Assembly: GCF_009932435.1 (NCBI RefSeq)
Contig: NZ_BJOU01000001.1
Span: 2,356,001 to 2,420,000 of the forward strand
Length of the DNA stretch: 64,000 bases
Direction of reading: 5' to 3'
Source: Gordonia crocea
GTDB taxonomy: Bacteria > Actinomycetota > Actinomycetes > Mycobacteriales > Mycobacteriaceae
The translations under genes were made by a program, and so were the position numbers. Position 1 is the stretch's first letter. Each line of letters starts with the position of its first letter. Of the stretch, positions 8,413-17,070 are shown in pieces. The notes beneath the pieces were generated by a model. That model saw only the letters and a program-made list of their open reading frames with translations. It did no database searches and was not told where the DNA came from.

Positions 8413-10067
8413 CGACCCACTCCGCGACGGCGGCCGCCGTCCCTCTCGCCGGTTCGGGTGTGCGCGGTCTCGGTCCGCTCCTGCGCCTGACGCTTCGCCG
8501 CTATCGCCTGCGGCTCGCGTGCTGGATGGTGCCGATCATCGCGCTGGTCGCGGTAACCGCACCGAGCTACGCCACCACCTACCCCGACCTCGCCTCCCGC
8601 GGCCCCCTGGTCGAGAGTCTCCGCGACAACGACGCGACCAAGGTCCTCTACGGTCACCTCCCGCGGCCCGGGACACTCGGCCAGCTGGCGCAGTGGGAGA
8701 TGGGTACCTATGTGATCGTGTTGACCAGCGTCATGATGCTCACCCTCGTCGTGGCGATGACCCGGGTCGACGAGGATCTGGGCCGATCCGAGACGGTGGC
8801 CGCCGCGGGATTGGGCCGGTGGACCCCGACGGCGGCGGTCACCGCCGTGGTCGTGGCGGCCAGCGCGCTGCTCGGCATCGGCGCGGGAGGCGTGTTGGCC
8901 CTGCAGGCCATCGGCTCCACCGAGCTGACCCTTGCCGGTGCAACGGTATTCGGCCTGGTCGTCACTCTGACCGGAATCGGCATCGGCGCCACCACCCTGG
9001 TGGTGTCCGAGCTGTTCTGGGACGCGTCGTCGACGCGGCGCGCGGCATGGGCGGTGGTCGCGACCGGGTTCGCCGCGCGCGTCGGCGCGGATCTGACGCC
9101 CTGGCACTGGTTGCGGGCGATCAGCTGGTTCGGCCTCAAGGACGCCGCGGCGCCGTACACGACGAACGACCCGGCGCCGCTGGTGGGCGCGGCGCTCGTC
9201 GCGGCGGCGCTGTTCGCCGCCGCCTTCGCCTTGCATGCCCGCCGCGAATTCGGTGCCGGGCTGCTTGCCCCGCCACCGCACCGCCCGCACCGGCTGGCGT
9301 CGGTCTCGTCGTGGGGGCTGGCGTGGCGACTCGGCCGCGATTCGCTGATCCTGTGGTGTGTGCCGGTAGTCGGAATAGCGGCGCTGTTCGGCGGGATGAG
9401 CCACGCGCTCATCACCCTGGCCGGGAGCGATTCGGCCACCGGTTCGATGTTCGACGACTTGTCCTCGGCGACGGACCCGGAGCGCCAGTACTTCTCGTTC
9501 AGCTATGTCTTCATCGCGGTGCTTCCCATGGTCTACGGCGTGCAGACGATCCTCGGTTCCGTCGCCGACGAGCGGGACGGCCTCCTCGACACCGAGCTGG
9601 CCACCGGGGTTCGGCGCACCGCCCCCCTGATGGCGAGGCTGCTCCTCGCCGCCGCAGGCTCGACGGTGCTCCTCGCTGTCGGATCGGCGGTCCAGGCGGT
9701 GGTGACCCTCGCGGTCGCCGACGCCGAGGCCGCCCGATGGGCCCTCGCCTATCCCCTGGCCCAACTGCCCGGGGTGGTGGCGGCGGTCGGCCTCGCCGCC
9801 GCCGCGGTCGGGTCGCTGCGGCGGCTCCCCGCGCTGGTGTGGGCCGTGGTCGCGTGGAGCGGATTCGTCGCCGTCTTCGCCGACCTGGTCAAACTGCCCG
9901 ACTGGCTGCGCAGCGCCGCGCTGTTCGGCCACGGTCCCCACGCGGTCAGCGGTGACGTCGGCGGTTGGATGCCGTGGGGCGCAGCGGCCGTACTCGTCGC
10001 CATCGCCGTCGGTGGTGCCGCATTCGGCCTGGCGCGCATGACCCGGCGTGACATCGTCGTCGGATAG
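8409..10067 (+). CDS. ABC exporter permease, ABC-2 type
   Basis: A 552-residue polytopic membrane protein with about twelve hydrophobic segments arranged as two similar halves. Each half opens with a polar segment and a first helix (L-R-L-A-C-W-M-V-P near 40 and D-S-L-I-L-W-C-V-P near 305). This doubled layout fits the large permease of tetronasin/multidrug-type ABC exporters. The ATG at 8409 overlaps the stop of the ATP-binding gene, so an earlier open-frame start at 8280 is rejected. Together with the NBD it should form an efflux pump in the cytoplasmic membrane. A strong bidirectional hairpin follows 24 bp after the stop. Confidence 0.9.
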   Translation: MTTHSATAAAVPLAGSGVRGLGPLLRLTLRRYRLRLACWMVPIIALVAVTAPSYATTYPDLASRGPLVESLRDNDATKVLYGHLPRPGTLGQLAQWEMGTYVIVLTSVMMLTLVVAMTRVDEDLGRSETVAAAGLGRWTPTAAVTAVVVAASALLGIGAGGVLALQAIGSTELTLAGATVFGLVVTLTGIGIGATTLVVSELFWDASSTRRAAWAVVATGFAARVGADLTPWHWLRAISWFGLKDAAAPYTTNDPAPLVGAALVAAALFAAAFALHARREFGAGLLAPPPHRPHRLASVSSWGLAWRLGRDSLILWCVPVVGIAALFGGMSHALITLAGSDSATGSMFDDLSSATDPERQYFSFSYVFIAVLPMVYGVQTILGSVADERDGLLDTELATGVRRTAPLMARLLLAAAGSTVLLAVGSAVQAVVTLAVADAEAARWALAYPLAQLPGVVAAVGLAAAAVGSLRRLPALVWAVVAWSGFVAVFADLVKLPDWLRSAALFGHGPHAVSGDVGGWMPWGAAAVLVAIAVGGAAFGLARMTRRDIVVG

Positions 10068-10090
10068 CCGGGCTGCGGCAGGTAGAACGA

Positions 10091-10126
10091 CTCCGGCCCG
10101 CACCACCGAGGTGGTGCGGGCCGGAG
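10091..10126. terminator. Perfect 17-bp inverted repeat between convergent genes
   Basis: A 17-bp arm starting CTCCGGCCCG is followed after two bases by its exact complement. With the closing pair open this is a 16-bp GC-rich stem with a CGAG loop. It sits between the ends of the exporter operon (plus strand) and pnp (minus strand), where a bidirectional terminator is expected. No run of T follows on either strand, as is common in high-GC actinobacteria. Confidence 0.75.
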
Positions 10127-10159
10127 GTTGCTCACGCGTACGGGCCGAAGCCCGGGCTA

Positions 10160-12418
10160 TCAGGCGTCAGCCGGCTCCGACGAGGCATCGTCGGCGACCG
10201 GGACGAGGCTGATCTTGCCGCGCTCGTCGATGTCGGTGATCTCCACGCGCAGCTTCGAACCGACGTTGACGACGTCCTCGACCTTGTCGATGCGCTTGCC
10301 GTTGCCCAGCTTGGAGATGTGCACCAGCCCGTCGCGACCCGGCAGCAGCGAGACGAAGGCACCGAAGGCGGTGGTCTTGACGACCGTGCCCAGGAAGCGC
10401 TCGCCGACCTTCGGCAGCTGCGGGTTGGCGATGGCGTTGATCTTGTCGATCGCGGCCTGGGCCGACGGGCCGTCGGTCGCGCCGACGAACACGGTGCCGT
10501 CGTCCTCGATCGAGATGTTGGCGCCGGTCTCCTCGGTGATGCCGTTGATCGTCTTGCCCTTGGGGCCGATCAGCTCGCCGATCTTGTCCATCGGGATCTT
10601 GACGGTGGTGATCCGCGGCGCGTACGGGCTCATCTCATCCGGCTCGTCGATGGCCTCGGCCATCACGTCGAGGATGGTGAGACGCGCGTCGCGGGCCTGG
10701 CTCAGCGCACCGGCCAGCACCTTCGACGGGATGCCGTCGAGCTTCGTGTCGAGCTGCAGCGCGGTGACGAAGTCCTTGGTGCCGGCGACCTTGAAGTCCA
10801 TGTCGCCGAAGGCGTCCTCGGCTCCGAGGATGTCGGTCAGGGCGACGTAGCGGGTCTCGGTCTTGCCGTCGATGCTGACCTCGTCGGAGACCAGGCCCAT
10901 CGCGATGCCGGCAACCGGCGCCTTCAGCGGCACGCCGGCGTTGAGCAGCGACAGCGTCGAAGCACACACCGAGCCCATCGAGGTCGAGCCGTTGGAGCCC
11001 AACGCCTCGGACACCTGGCGGATCGAGTACGGGAACTCCTCGACGCTGGGCAGCACCGGCACCAGGGCACGCTCGGCGAGCGCGCCGTGGCCGATCTCGC
11101 GGCGCTTGGGCGAGCCGACGCGGCCGGTCTCACCGGTCGAGTACGGCGGGAAGTTGTAGTGGTGCATGTAGCGCTTGGAGGTCTCCGGTCCCAGCGAGTC
11201 GATCTGCTGGGCCATCTTCATCATGTCCAGCGTGGTGACACCCATGATCTGGGTCTCGCCGCGCTCGAACAGGGCGCTGCCGTGGGCACGCGGGATGACC
11301 GCGACCTCGGCCGACAGCGCACGGATGTCGGTGATGCCGCGGCCGTCGATGCGGAAGTGGTCGGTCAGGATGCGCTGGCGGACGAGCTTCTTGGTCAGCG
11401 ACCGGTACGCGGCGCCGATCTCCTTCTCGCGGCCCTCGAACTGGGCACCGAGCTGCTCGAGCAGTTCGGCCTTGAGCTCGTCGGTCGAGTTGTCGCGCTC
11501 CTGCTTGCCGGCGATCGTGAGGATCTGGGCGAGCTTGTCCGACCCGGCGGCCTCGACGGCCTCGTACACGTCGCTCTCGTACGGCGGGAACAGCGGGAAC
11601 TCGCCGGTCTCCTTCGACGCGGCGTCGGCCAGGCGCTTCTGCGCCTCGCACAGCCGGGCGATGAACGGCTTGGCGGCCTCGAGGCCCTCGGCGACGATCT
11701 CCTCGGTCGGCGCCTGCGCGCCACCGGCGATGATTTCGAGGACGTTCTCGGTGGCCTCGGCCTCGACCATCATGATCGCGACGTCGGCGGTGTCCCCCGA
11801 GCCCGAGGTGATGCGACCGGCGACGACCATGTCGAAGACGGCGCCGCCGAGCTGCTCGACGGTCGGGAAGGCGACCCACTGGCCGGCCTTGTTCTCGTCG
11901 GTCGGGATCAGCGCGACGCGCACACCGCCGACGGGGCCGGAGAACGGCAGGCCCGCGATCTGGGTCGACGCGGAGGCGGCGTTGATCGCGACGACGTCGT
12001 ACAGGTCGTTCGGGTTGAGCGAGAGGATGGTCTCGATGACCTGGATCTCGTTGCGCAGGCCGTCGACGAAGGACGGGCGCAGCGGGCGGTCGATGAGGCG
12101 GCAGGTCAGGATCGCGTCGGTCGACGGGCGGCCCTCGCGGCGGAAGAACGATCCGGGGATACGTCCCGCGGCGTACATCCGCTCCTCGACGTCGACGGTC
12201 AGCGGGAAGAAGTCGAAGTGGTCCTTCGGCGCCTTCGACGCCGACGTCGTCGACAGGATCATGGTCTCCTCGTCGAGGTAGGCCACGACGGCGCCGGCGG
12301 CCTGCTGGGCCAGGCGGCCCGTCTCGAAGCGGATGGTGCGGGTGCCGAAGCTGCCGTTGTCGATGATCGCGGTTGCTTCGGTGACGTCGTCTTCGTAGAC
12401 GTCGGTGGTGTCAGACAT
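10160..12418 (-). CDS. pnp: Polyribonucleotide nucleotidyltransferase (PNPase)
   Basis: A phosphorolytic 3'-to-5' exoribonuclease, also known as GpsI in actinobacteria, which acts in mRNA turnover. From the ATG at 2418 of the 10-kb block (position 12418) it has 752 residues, the usual mycobacterial length. The order is: first RNase PH domain, alpha-helical linker (about 260-340), second RNase PH domain with F-R-x-x-G-R-P-S-T-D-type elements, KH domain ([15 protein letters not shown], about 600-660) and S1 domain ([13 protein letters not shown], about 670-740). An earlier in-frame start would add an unrelated arginine-rich leader and is rejected. pnp normally follows rpsO closely; here an accessory block of about 3.2 kb lies between them. 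Confidence 0.97.
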   Translation of the reverse strand: MSDTTDVYEDDVTEATAIIDNGSFGTRTIRFETGRLAQQAAGAVVAYLDEETMILSTTSASKAPKDHFDFFPLTVDVEERMYAAGRIPGSFFRREGRPSTDAILTCRLIDRPLRPSFVDGLRNEIQVIETILSLNPNDLYDVVAINAASASTQIAGLPFSGPVGGVRVALIPTDENKAGQWVAFPTVEQLGGAVFDMVVAGRITSGSGDTADVAIMMVEAEATENVLEIIAGGAQAPTEEIVAEGLEAAKPFIARLCEAQKRLADAASKETGEFPLFPPYESDVYEAVEAAGSDKLAQILTIAGKQERDNSTDELKAELLEQLGAQFEGREKEIGAAYRSLTKKLVRQRILTDHFRIDGRGITDIRALSAEVAVIPRAHGSALFERGETQIMGVTTLDMMKMAQQIDSLGPETSKRYMHHYNFPPYSTGETGRVGSPKRREIGHGALAERALVPVLPSVEEFPYSIRQVSEALGSNGSTSMGSVCASTLSLLNAGVPLKAPVAGIAMGLVSDEVSIDGKTETRYVALTDILGAEDAFGDMDFKVAGTKDFVTALQLDTKLDGIPSKVLAGALSQARDARLTILDVMAEAIDEPDEMSPYAPRITTVKIPMDKIGELIGPKGKTINGITEETGANISIEDDGTVFVGATDGPSAQAAIDKINAIANPQLPKVGERFLGTVVKTTAFGAFVSLLPGRDGLVHISKLGNGKRIDKVEDVVNVGSKLRVEITDIDERGKISLVPVADDASSEPADA

Positions 12419-12792
12419 GTGTTGGGGTGTTTCCCTTCGATTCGGCGCGCCGGTTCTAGCGGCGCCGTTGGATATGCGTAACGGCACCGACGGTGCGCGC
12501 AAGCGCGGCTCGGTGCCGGGAGGCAGGCGCAGAGAATGCACGAGAATCGCCACGGTTAGCTGGGCGGGCATGCGACGCATGCGGTGCAGACGGCCTTCGA
12601 TCGAAGCAGCCGGAAGGTGAGGATGATTCCGCTCGTTCCGGCGGCCACTACCGAGGACCGATCTGATTCGATCTGTCCAGCAGTTCGGGGTGACATCGGC
12701 ATTGTGCGATGCTCCGCCGTGCAGTTTATCACCCGCAATGGATAAAACTCCTGCCCAGCGCTCGGGGCGCGTCGGATGGGCACGGCGGGTGG
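12419..12792. other. 374-bp intergenic region upstream of pnp
   Basis: No gene was found here. It lies between the DUF222/HNH gene and pnp, both on the minus strand. An AT-richer patch at about 12721-12749 contains imperfect arms (GTTTATC and GATAAAAC). Read on the minus strand it contains TGATAAACT, which fits an extended -10 box (TGNTANNNT) and could be a promoter for pnp independent of rpsO. A weak GC-rich inverted repeat (CGGCGC/GCGCCG) lies at about 12443-12467 in what would be the pnp leader. All of these are weak single-sequence readings. Confidence 0.3.
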
Positions 12793-14367
12793 TCAGAGTT
12801 CGGTGTAGCCCAGGCGGCTGCAGTACCGGGTTTCGATCGGCGAGGCAGCGGTATCGGTGGGCGGGTCGGCGTGGGCGGACCCTTTGCCCCGGCTGCCGCG
12901 GATCCGGCGGATGGTGTCGCGGGCCAGATCGTCGGGGTGATGGGCGCCGTTGACGCGCAACACTCCCGGCGGGCCGGGATGGTCACGCAGCCGCCAGCCG
13001 ACGCAGCCGGTGTGGGGGCCGCTGGTCCGGTAGACCGTCTCCCACTGGCGCGGCTGGTCGCCGACGGCCCGGTTGTTGCGGCCGCTGGTTGCGGTGAGTT
13101 TGTCGATGTCGGTTTGCCCGCCCTTGGCCCAATCGGGCAGATGGTGGGCCTGCGTATAGATGAACGGGGTATCCGAATCGGGATGGGAATCACCTCGGTC
13201 ACGGGCGAACAACGCGCAACGCTGGGCGAATGTCGCCGACCGCCGCGCCCGTCCGTAGTAGAGGACCTCGCGGGTGTGATCGCGAAACACCACCAGCGAC
13301 GGATCCAACCGGGCGGCCACCTCGACCAGCTCGCCGACCGGGATCAGTGTTCCCGTCGAGGTCAGGGCGGTACCGCAGCCGGCCTTCAAATCCGCGATGC
13401 TCGCAGTCACAATGAACTGTCCGGGAATCTTCTTCCCCATGCCCAAACCACCGCGGCTGGTGATGAAATCACACATCGCCTCCAAGGCGTCATGATTGCG
13501 CTGCTCGGGACTGCGATGATCACGCCGCCGCGCCTGCGCCACCCGCTCGGCAACCACCTCATCGGCGGTGTCGAGGTCGGCGGCCGAACCGGTCAGCCGC
13601 AGCGAGGGGTCATCGTCGGGATTGTTCATTCCCGGCGCGGCCCAGTTCGCCAGGATCAACTCGAACTTCGCCCGCACCGTCGGCGTGAGGTTCGCGGTCA
13701 GCTTCGACATCAACCGGATGTCCTGCGCCCCGATCGACAGGCTCCGATTCCGACTGCGATCCCGTTCCTCCGACAACGCCCCGTCGGGGTCCAGATAGTT
13801 CAACAAGGCGATTCCCGCCTTGCGCAGTTCTTGCGGGGTCAGCGTCGTCGCCATCGCGGCCAGGTCTTCCTCAACACGGGCGACCACGTCTTCCGGCACG
13901 ACACAAGGCACCCGGCGCATCACGTCGGCGATCTCGTCGACATGGGCACCCGAGATCGTTCCGGCGGCCACCGCCGCCGCGGTCGCCGGAAACTTCGGCG
14001 CCATCGTCTCACCGGTCATCCCGGTCAGCCGGGCAATCTTCTCCGCCCGCCGGGCACGCCGCTTGGCCTCGCTGCGCCCCAACCGCAGCCCCTTGGCCAA
14101 CCACAGAATCGGATGGGTGAATCCATCCCGGGCATACGCGCTGCGGTCGCTGATCTCGGTGAACAACTGCGCATCCACCCCAAGCTGGGCACGACGAGCC
14201 GACTCGAGACCACGGGCGGCGACCAGCAAATCATCCTCGGTCTCCGCGGCCCACACCGCCGACCCCAACCGCTGCACCGTCGCACCCAGCAACGCCACCA
14301 ACTCCACCGGCGACTCGGGCAGATCAAAACCCGGCGAATCAAGACTCGGAAGGTCAAGGTCGTTCAT
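12793..14367 (-). CDS. DUF222 / HNH-family protein (13E12-repeat type) with degenerate HNH site
   Basis: A 524-residue member of the multi-copy actinobacterial family that pairs a helical DUF222 domain (about 15-330) with a C-terminal HNH nuclease domain (about 375-455). The HNH part is recognisable from A-L-F-A-R-D-R-G and [16 protein letters not shown]. The usual zinc cysteines are gone: the G-C-x-x-x-x-C segment is G-D-S-H-P-D-S. The closing C-x-x-H-H is S-G-R-N-N. The first His pair is kept. A classical zinc-supported nuclease is therefore unlikely, unless this subfamily works differently. The family behaves like a dispersed repeat, and this copy interrupts the conserved rpsO-pnp order. 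Its function in the cell is unknown. Confidence 0.88.
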   Translation of the reverse strand: MNDLDLPSLDSPGFDLPESPVELVALLGATVQRLGSAVWAAETEDDLLVAARGLESARRAQLGVDAQLFTEISDRSAYARDGFTHPILWLAKGLRLGRSEAKRRARRAEKIARLTGMTGETMAPKFPATAAAVAAGTISGAHVDEIADVMRRVPCVVPEDVVARVEEDLAAMATTLTPQELRKAGIALLNYLDPDGALSEERDRSRNRSLSIGAQDIRLMSKLTANLTPTVRAKFELILANWAAPGMNNPDDDPSLRLTGSAADLDTADEVVAERVAQARRRDHRSPEQRNHDALEAMCDFITSRGGLGMGKKIPGQFIVTASIADLKAGCGTALTSTGTLIPVGELVEVAARLDPSLVVFRDHTREVLYYGRARRSATFAQRCALFARDRGDSHPDSDTPFIYTQAHHLPDWAKGGQTDIDKLTATSGRNNRAVGDQPRQWETVYRTSGPHTGCVGWRLRDHPGPPGVLRVNGAHHPDDLARDTIRRIRGSRGKGSAHADPPTDTAASPIETRYCSRLGYTEL

Positions 14368-14471
14368 CGGATTTCACCGCCTCTCACCTGCCATGATACC
14401 ACAGAACTCGCATGCCTGTTCGAAGGAACGAAGGTGGACGCCGACCACACAACCCGCCAATCGAGGAATAT

Positions 14472-14491
14472 AACCGGACCTCAGTCCGGTT
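14472..14491. promoter_or_regulatory. Perfect palindrome upstream of LLM oxidoreductase gene
   Basis: The arms AACCGGAC and GTCCGGTT flank the four bases CTCA, ending nine bases before the ATG at 14501. A perfect 8-bp dyad so close to the start would cover the core promoter or leader, and it resembles the operators of TetR- or MarR-type repressors that control flavin reductases. No regulator gene lies next to it, so the protein that binds would be encoded elsewhere. Confidence 0.5.
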
Positions 14492-14500
14492 AAGTGGAGT

Positions 14501-15517
14501 ATGAAGAAGATTGGATTCTTGTCCTTCGGACACTGGTCGGCCGCCCCTGGCTCGCAGGTCCGCACCGCATCGGACGCACTGCTGCAGTCGATCGACTTGG
14601 CGGTGGCCGCCGAGGAGCTCGGCGCGGACGGCGCCTACTTCCGCGTCCACCACTTCGCCCGCCAACTCGCCTCGCCCTTCCCCCTGCTCTCGGCGATCGG
14701 CGCCAAGACGAGCACCATCGAAATCGGCACCGGCGTCATCGACATGCGCTACGAGAACCCCCTCTACATGGCCGAAGACGCGGGAGCGGCCGACCTCATC
14801 GCCGGGGGGCGCCTACAGTTGGGCGTCAGCCGAGGCTCCCCCGAGCAGGTCATCGACGGCTACAAGTACTTCGGCTACGTCCCGGGCGACGACGAGAGCG
14901 ACGCCGATATGGCCCGCCAACACACCGACGTGTTCCTCAAAGTGCTCGAGGGCGAGGGATTCGCCCGGCCAAATCCGCAACCGATGTTCCCCAATCCCCC
15001 TGGTCTACTCCGACTCGAACCCCACTCCGCGGGGCTGCGCGATCGGATCTGGTGGGGTGCGGGCAGCCGCGCCACCGCAGAGTGGACCGCCGAGCAGGGC
15101 ATGAACCTGATGAGTTCCACCCTGTTGACCGAGGCGACCGGCGTGCCCTTCCACCAATTGCAGGCCGAACAGATTCAGCGCTACCGCGACGCCTGGACCG
15201 AGGCCGGACACGAGCGCGAACCCCGGGTATCGGTGAGCCGCAGCATCTTCGCCCTGGTCAACGACACGGACCGCGCCTACTTCGGCGGCCGGCCCGACGA
15301 CGACCACGTCGGCATCATCGACAACATCCGCTCGACCTTCGGTCGCACCTACGCCGCCGAACCCGACGTCCTCGTCGAACAGCTCCGCCAAGACGAGGCC
15401 ATCGCCGCCGCCGACACCCTGCTCCTGACGGTGCCCAACCAACTCGGCGTCGACTACAACGCCCACGTCATCGAGTCGATTCTGACCCACGTCGCACCCG
15501 AGCTCGGCTGGCGCTGA
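14501..15517 (+). CDS. LLM-class flavin-dependent oxidoreductase
   Basis: A 338-residue luciferase-like monooxygenase-type TIM-barrel protein. It has the N-terminal I-G-F-L-S-F-G-H-W strand, a F-R-V-H-H-F-A-R segment near 50 and G-T-G-V-I-D-M-R-Y near 78-86. The flavin/F420 region L-I-A-G-G-R-L-Q-L-G-V-S-R-G-S-P (about 100-115) is a standard LLM motif. Such enzymes use FMN or F420 to oxidise or reduce diverse substrates; this substrate is unknown. A GGAG precedes the ATG, and a perfect palindrome overlaps the promoter, so transcription is probably inducible. It converges with a tautomerase gene only 6 bp away. The gene belongs to the accessory island between rpsO and pnp. Confidence 0.9.
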   Translation: MKKIGFLSFGHWSAAPGSQVRTASDALLQSIDLAVAAEELGADGAYFRVHHFARQLASPFPLLSAIGAKTSTIEIGTGVIDMRYENPLYMAEDAGAADLIAGGRLQLGVSRGSPEQVIDGYKYFGYVPGDDESDADMARQHTDVFLKVLEGEGFARPNPQPMFPNPPGLLRLEPHSAGLRDRIWWGAGSRATAEWTAEQGMNLMSSTLLTEATGVPFHQLQAEQIQRYRDAWTEAGHEREPRVSVSRSIFALVNDTDRAYFGGRPDDDHVGIIDNIRSTFGRTYAAEPDVLVEQLRQDEAIAAADTLLLTVPNQLGVDYNAHVIESILTHVAPELGWR

Positions 15518-15523
15518 CGACAC

Positions 15524-15919
15524 CTACACGTTGACGTCGAACCCGACGTTGACATCGCACCCGGCTTGACCGCCGCGAATACCCCAATTCTCCATCGGCA
15601 CATCGCGCACGGTGATGGTGATGTGGTCGGCAGGGATGCCGCATGCCGACAAGCGCCGGACGATCTCCCGATACAGGATCCGCTTCGCGTCTACCGAACG
15701 GCCGGCGAAGCAGTCAATCGTGACCAGCGTCATCAAGTCGGGTTGGGCGAGCGACGGTGGATACGCGAGACGGTGCGGGAGATGTTCGACCAATCGAACG
15801 TGCTTGTCGTTCTCGGGAATATGAAAGGCTGCCACGAGCGCGGCGTGAACCGCGTCGATGATGGCGACCACGTCGTCGTCAGACCACCGTTTGCGAACGT
15901 CGATTGTTGTTGACGGCAT
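15524..15919 (-). CDS. Tautomerase superfamily protein
   Basis: A 131-residue protein starting M-P-S-T-T-I-D-V. Tautomerases use the N-terminal proline exposed after removal of Met as catalytic base, so the ATG at 15919, which gives Pro2, is chosen over the open frame that begins 12 codons earlier. Residues A-K-R-I-L-Y-R-E-I-V (about 80-90) and H-I-T-I-T-V-R-D-V-P-M-E-N-W-G (about 101-115) match the beta-alpha-beta tail of longer tautomerase-family members (Tautomerase_2 type). The substrate is unknown. It lies 6 bp from the convergent LLM oxidoreductase gene and about 70 bp downstream of the rpsO terminator on the same strand. Confidence 0.82.
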   Translation of the reverse strand: MPSTTIDVRKRWSDDDVVAIIDAVHAALVAAFHIPENDKHVRLVEHLPHRLAYPPSLAQPDLMTLVTIDCFAGRSVDAKRILYREIVRRLSACGIPADHITITVRDVPMENWGIRGGQAGCDVNVGFDVNV

Positions 15920-15990
15920 GCGGCCATTCTTCAGTTGGCGTGGTGATGAAGGCAACGCATTTCTGCTGGTCGGTCCCTGACCCGCCCACG

Positions 15991-16037
15991 CAAAAACGGA
16001 CCGGCTGCACCACCTTTCGGGGATGCGGCCGGTCCGT
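15991..16037 (-). terminator. Rho-independent terminator of rpsO
   Basis: On the minus strand ACGGACCGGC and GCCGGTCCGT form a 10-bp stem (15996-16005 with 16028-16037) around a 22-nt loop, and TTTTTG follows directly. A stem with a T run is rare in this genome, so it is a convincing intrinsic terminator 30 bp after the rpsO stop. It should separate rpsO from the accessory genes downstream. Confidence 0.8.
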
Positions 16038-16071
16038 GTGAACTGAAAGCCTAGTGTGAACTGAAAGCCTA
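16036..16071. repeat. Perfect 18-bp tandem duplication covering the rpsO stop codon
   Basis: Two identical 18-bp units lie at 16036-16053 and 16054-16071, each beginning GTGTGAACTG. The second unit contains the rpsO stop triplet, so the stop TAG occurs twice 18 bp apart. The duplication lengthens the gap between stop codon and terminator and does not change the S15 protein. Confidence 0.9.
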
Positions 16072-16338
16072 GCGGCGCAGGCCGAGGCGCTCGATCAGCG
16101 AGCGGTAGCGCTCGACGTCGACCTTGGCGACGTACTTGAGCAGACGACGGCGACGGCCGACCAGCAGCAACAGGCCGCGGCGGCTGTGGTGGTCGTGCTT
16201 GTGCTCCTTCAGGTGCTCGGTGAGGTCCTGGATGCGCTTGGTCAACAGCGCGACCTGGGCCTCCGGCGACCCGGTGTCGGTCTCGTGCAGGCCGTACTCG
16301 GCCAGAATGGTCTTCTTCTCGTCAGCGGTCAGCGACAT
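16069..16338 (-). CDS. rpsO: 30S ribosomal protein S15
   Basis: An 89-residue primary 16S rRNA-binding protein of the small subunit platform. Conserved S15 features are visible: the [14 protein letters not shown] segment (about 21-34), [12 protein letters not shown] (about 46-57) and the basic [10 protein letters not shown] tail. The ATG at 16338 has an AGGAG-type site close upstream (AAAGGAGCGCAGCC before ATG), so the longer open frame is not coding. It is followed by a strong terminator, and unlike in most relatives it is not adjacent to pnp. The 195 bp upstream, towards the divergent membrane-protein gene, should carry its promoter; no clear box was picked out there. Confidence 0.98.
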   Translation of the reverse strand: MSLTADEKKTILAEYGLHETDTGSPEAQVALLTKRIQDLTEHLKEHKHDHHSRRGLLLLVGRRRRLLKYVAKVDVERYRSLIERLGLRR

Positions 16339-16521
16339 GGCTGCGCTCCTTTGTATTCCAGTGCCGTGTCCAGTGAATCCCGCCGGAACCATCCGCCGGG
16401 TGGTGCGCCGCCACGGACTGCAGCAGCACCGAGCAGACAATCTACCAGCGCCGCAGGTCGCGCCCCAAATCCCCGGACGGGATCAACGGGCCTTCGTCCG
16501 ACGCGCCCGCGGCGCGGGCGC

Positions 16522-16527
16522 TAGCAT
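16522..16527 (+). promoter_or_regulatory. -10 box of a leaderless promoter
   Basis: TAGCAT lies six bases before the GTG at 16534. In actinobacteria a TANNNT box at this distance usually starts transcription at the first base of the start codon. This supports the GTG choice for the downstream membrane protein. Confidence 0.5.
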
Positions 16528-16533
16528 GGCCCC

Positions 16534-17070
16534 GTGAAAGCTCTCCTGTACCTCGTCCTCGGCCTCGTCTTCGGAATCTTCCTCGTCGTGATCGGCGTCG
16601 GGGAAACCTCTAAGACCACTCCGACGTGTGGTGGTCGCACCATGAGCCAGGGGGATCACTGCGTCTCGTCGAAGGGCGGGCGCAAGGACTTCGACCAGCA
16701 GTTGAGTTCCGATCGCCGCGGCGGGTATTTCATGATCGGCTTCGGAGCGCTCGTGATCCTGGGCGCCGCGGGTGTGGCGGTGGCGTCGCTGGCCACCTCG
16801 GACAAGAAGCCCGCACCCGGAAACCTGACGCCGCAGGCCCGGTCGGGCCCACCCTACGGCCAGCCGCTGCCCGGGCAGCCCGGTCAACCGTTCCCCGGGC
16901 AACCCACGCCCGGACCATTCGGGGCTCAACCTCCTGGCGTGCAACCGTTCGGGGCGACCGCCCAGCAACCGGCAACCCCGCCCCCGTCGGCAAACCCCTC
17001 GCCTTTTGCCCCGCCGCAGACCTCGCCCCCGCCTCCCGGGCCGACGTCGCCCTACACGAAGGGCCAGTAG
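16534..17070 (+). CDS. Membrane protein with proline/glutamine-rich tail
   Basis: A 178-residue protein of unknown function. It has two transmembrane helices (about 3-23 and 66-87). Between them is a short loop carrying two cysteines (P-T-C-G-G and D-H-C-V), which could form a disulfide if outside the membrane. Residues 95-178 are low-complexity P-G-Q repeats such as G-Q-P-L-P-G-Q-P-G-Q, a pattern common in actinobacterial envelope proteins. The GTG start is supported by a TAGCAT box six bases upstream. The 3' half overlaps, on the opposite strand, the extended open frame of the gene at 16730-17779. The tandem proline codons and the start context suggest that this plus-strand reading is the real gene. 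Confidence 0.75.
   Translation: MKALLYLVLGLVFGIFLVVIGVGETSKTTPTCGGRTMSQGDHCVSSKGGRKDFDQQLSSDRRGGYFMIGFGALVILGAAGVAVASLATSDKKPAPGNLTPQARSGPPYGQPLPGQPGQPFPGQPTPGPFGAQPPGVQPFGATAQQPATPPPSANPSPFAPPQTSPPPPGPTSPYTKGQ

Noticed and set aside
12709..14493. Plus-strand open frame of 594 codons opposite the DUF222/HNH gene
   Set aside because: It lies antisense to a recognisable family protein and has no domain of its own.
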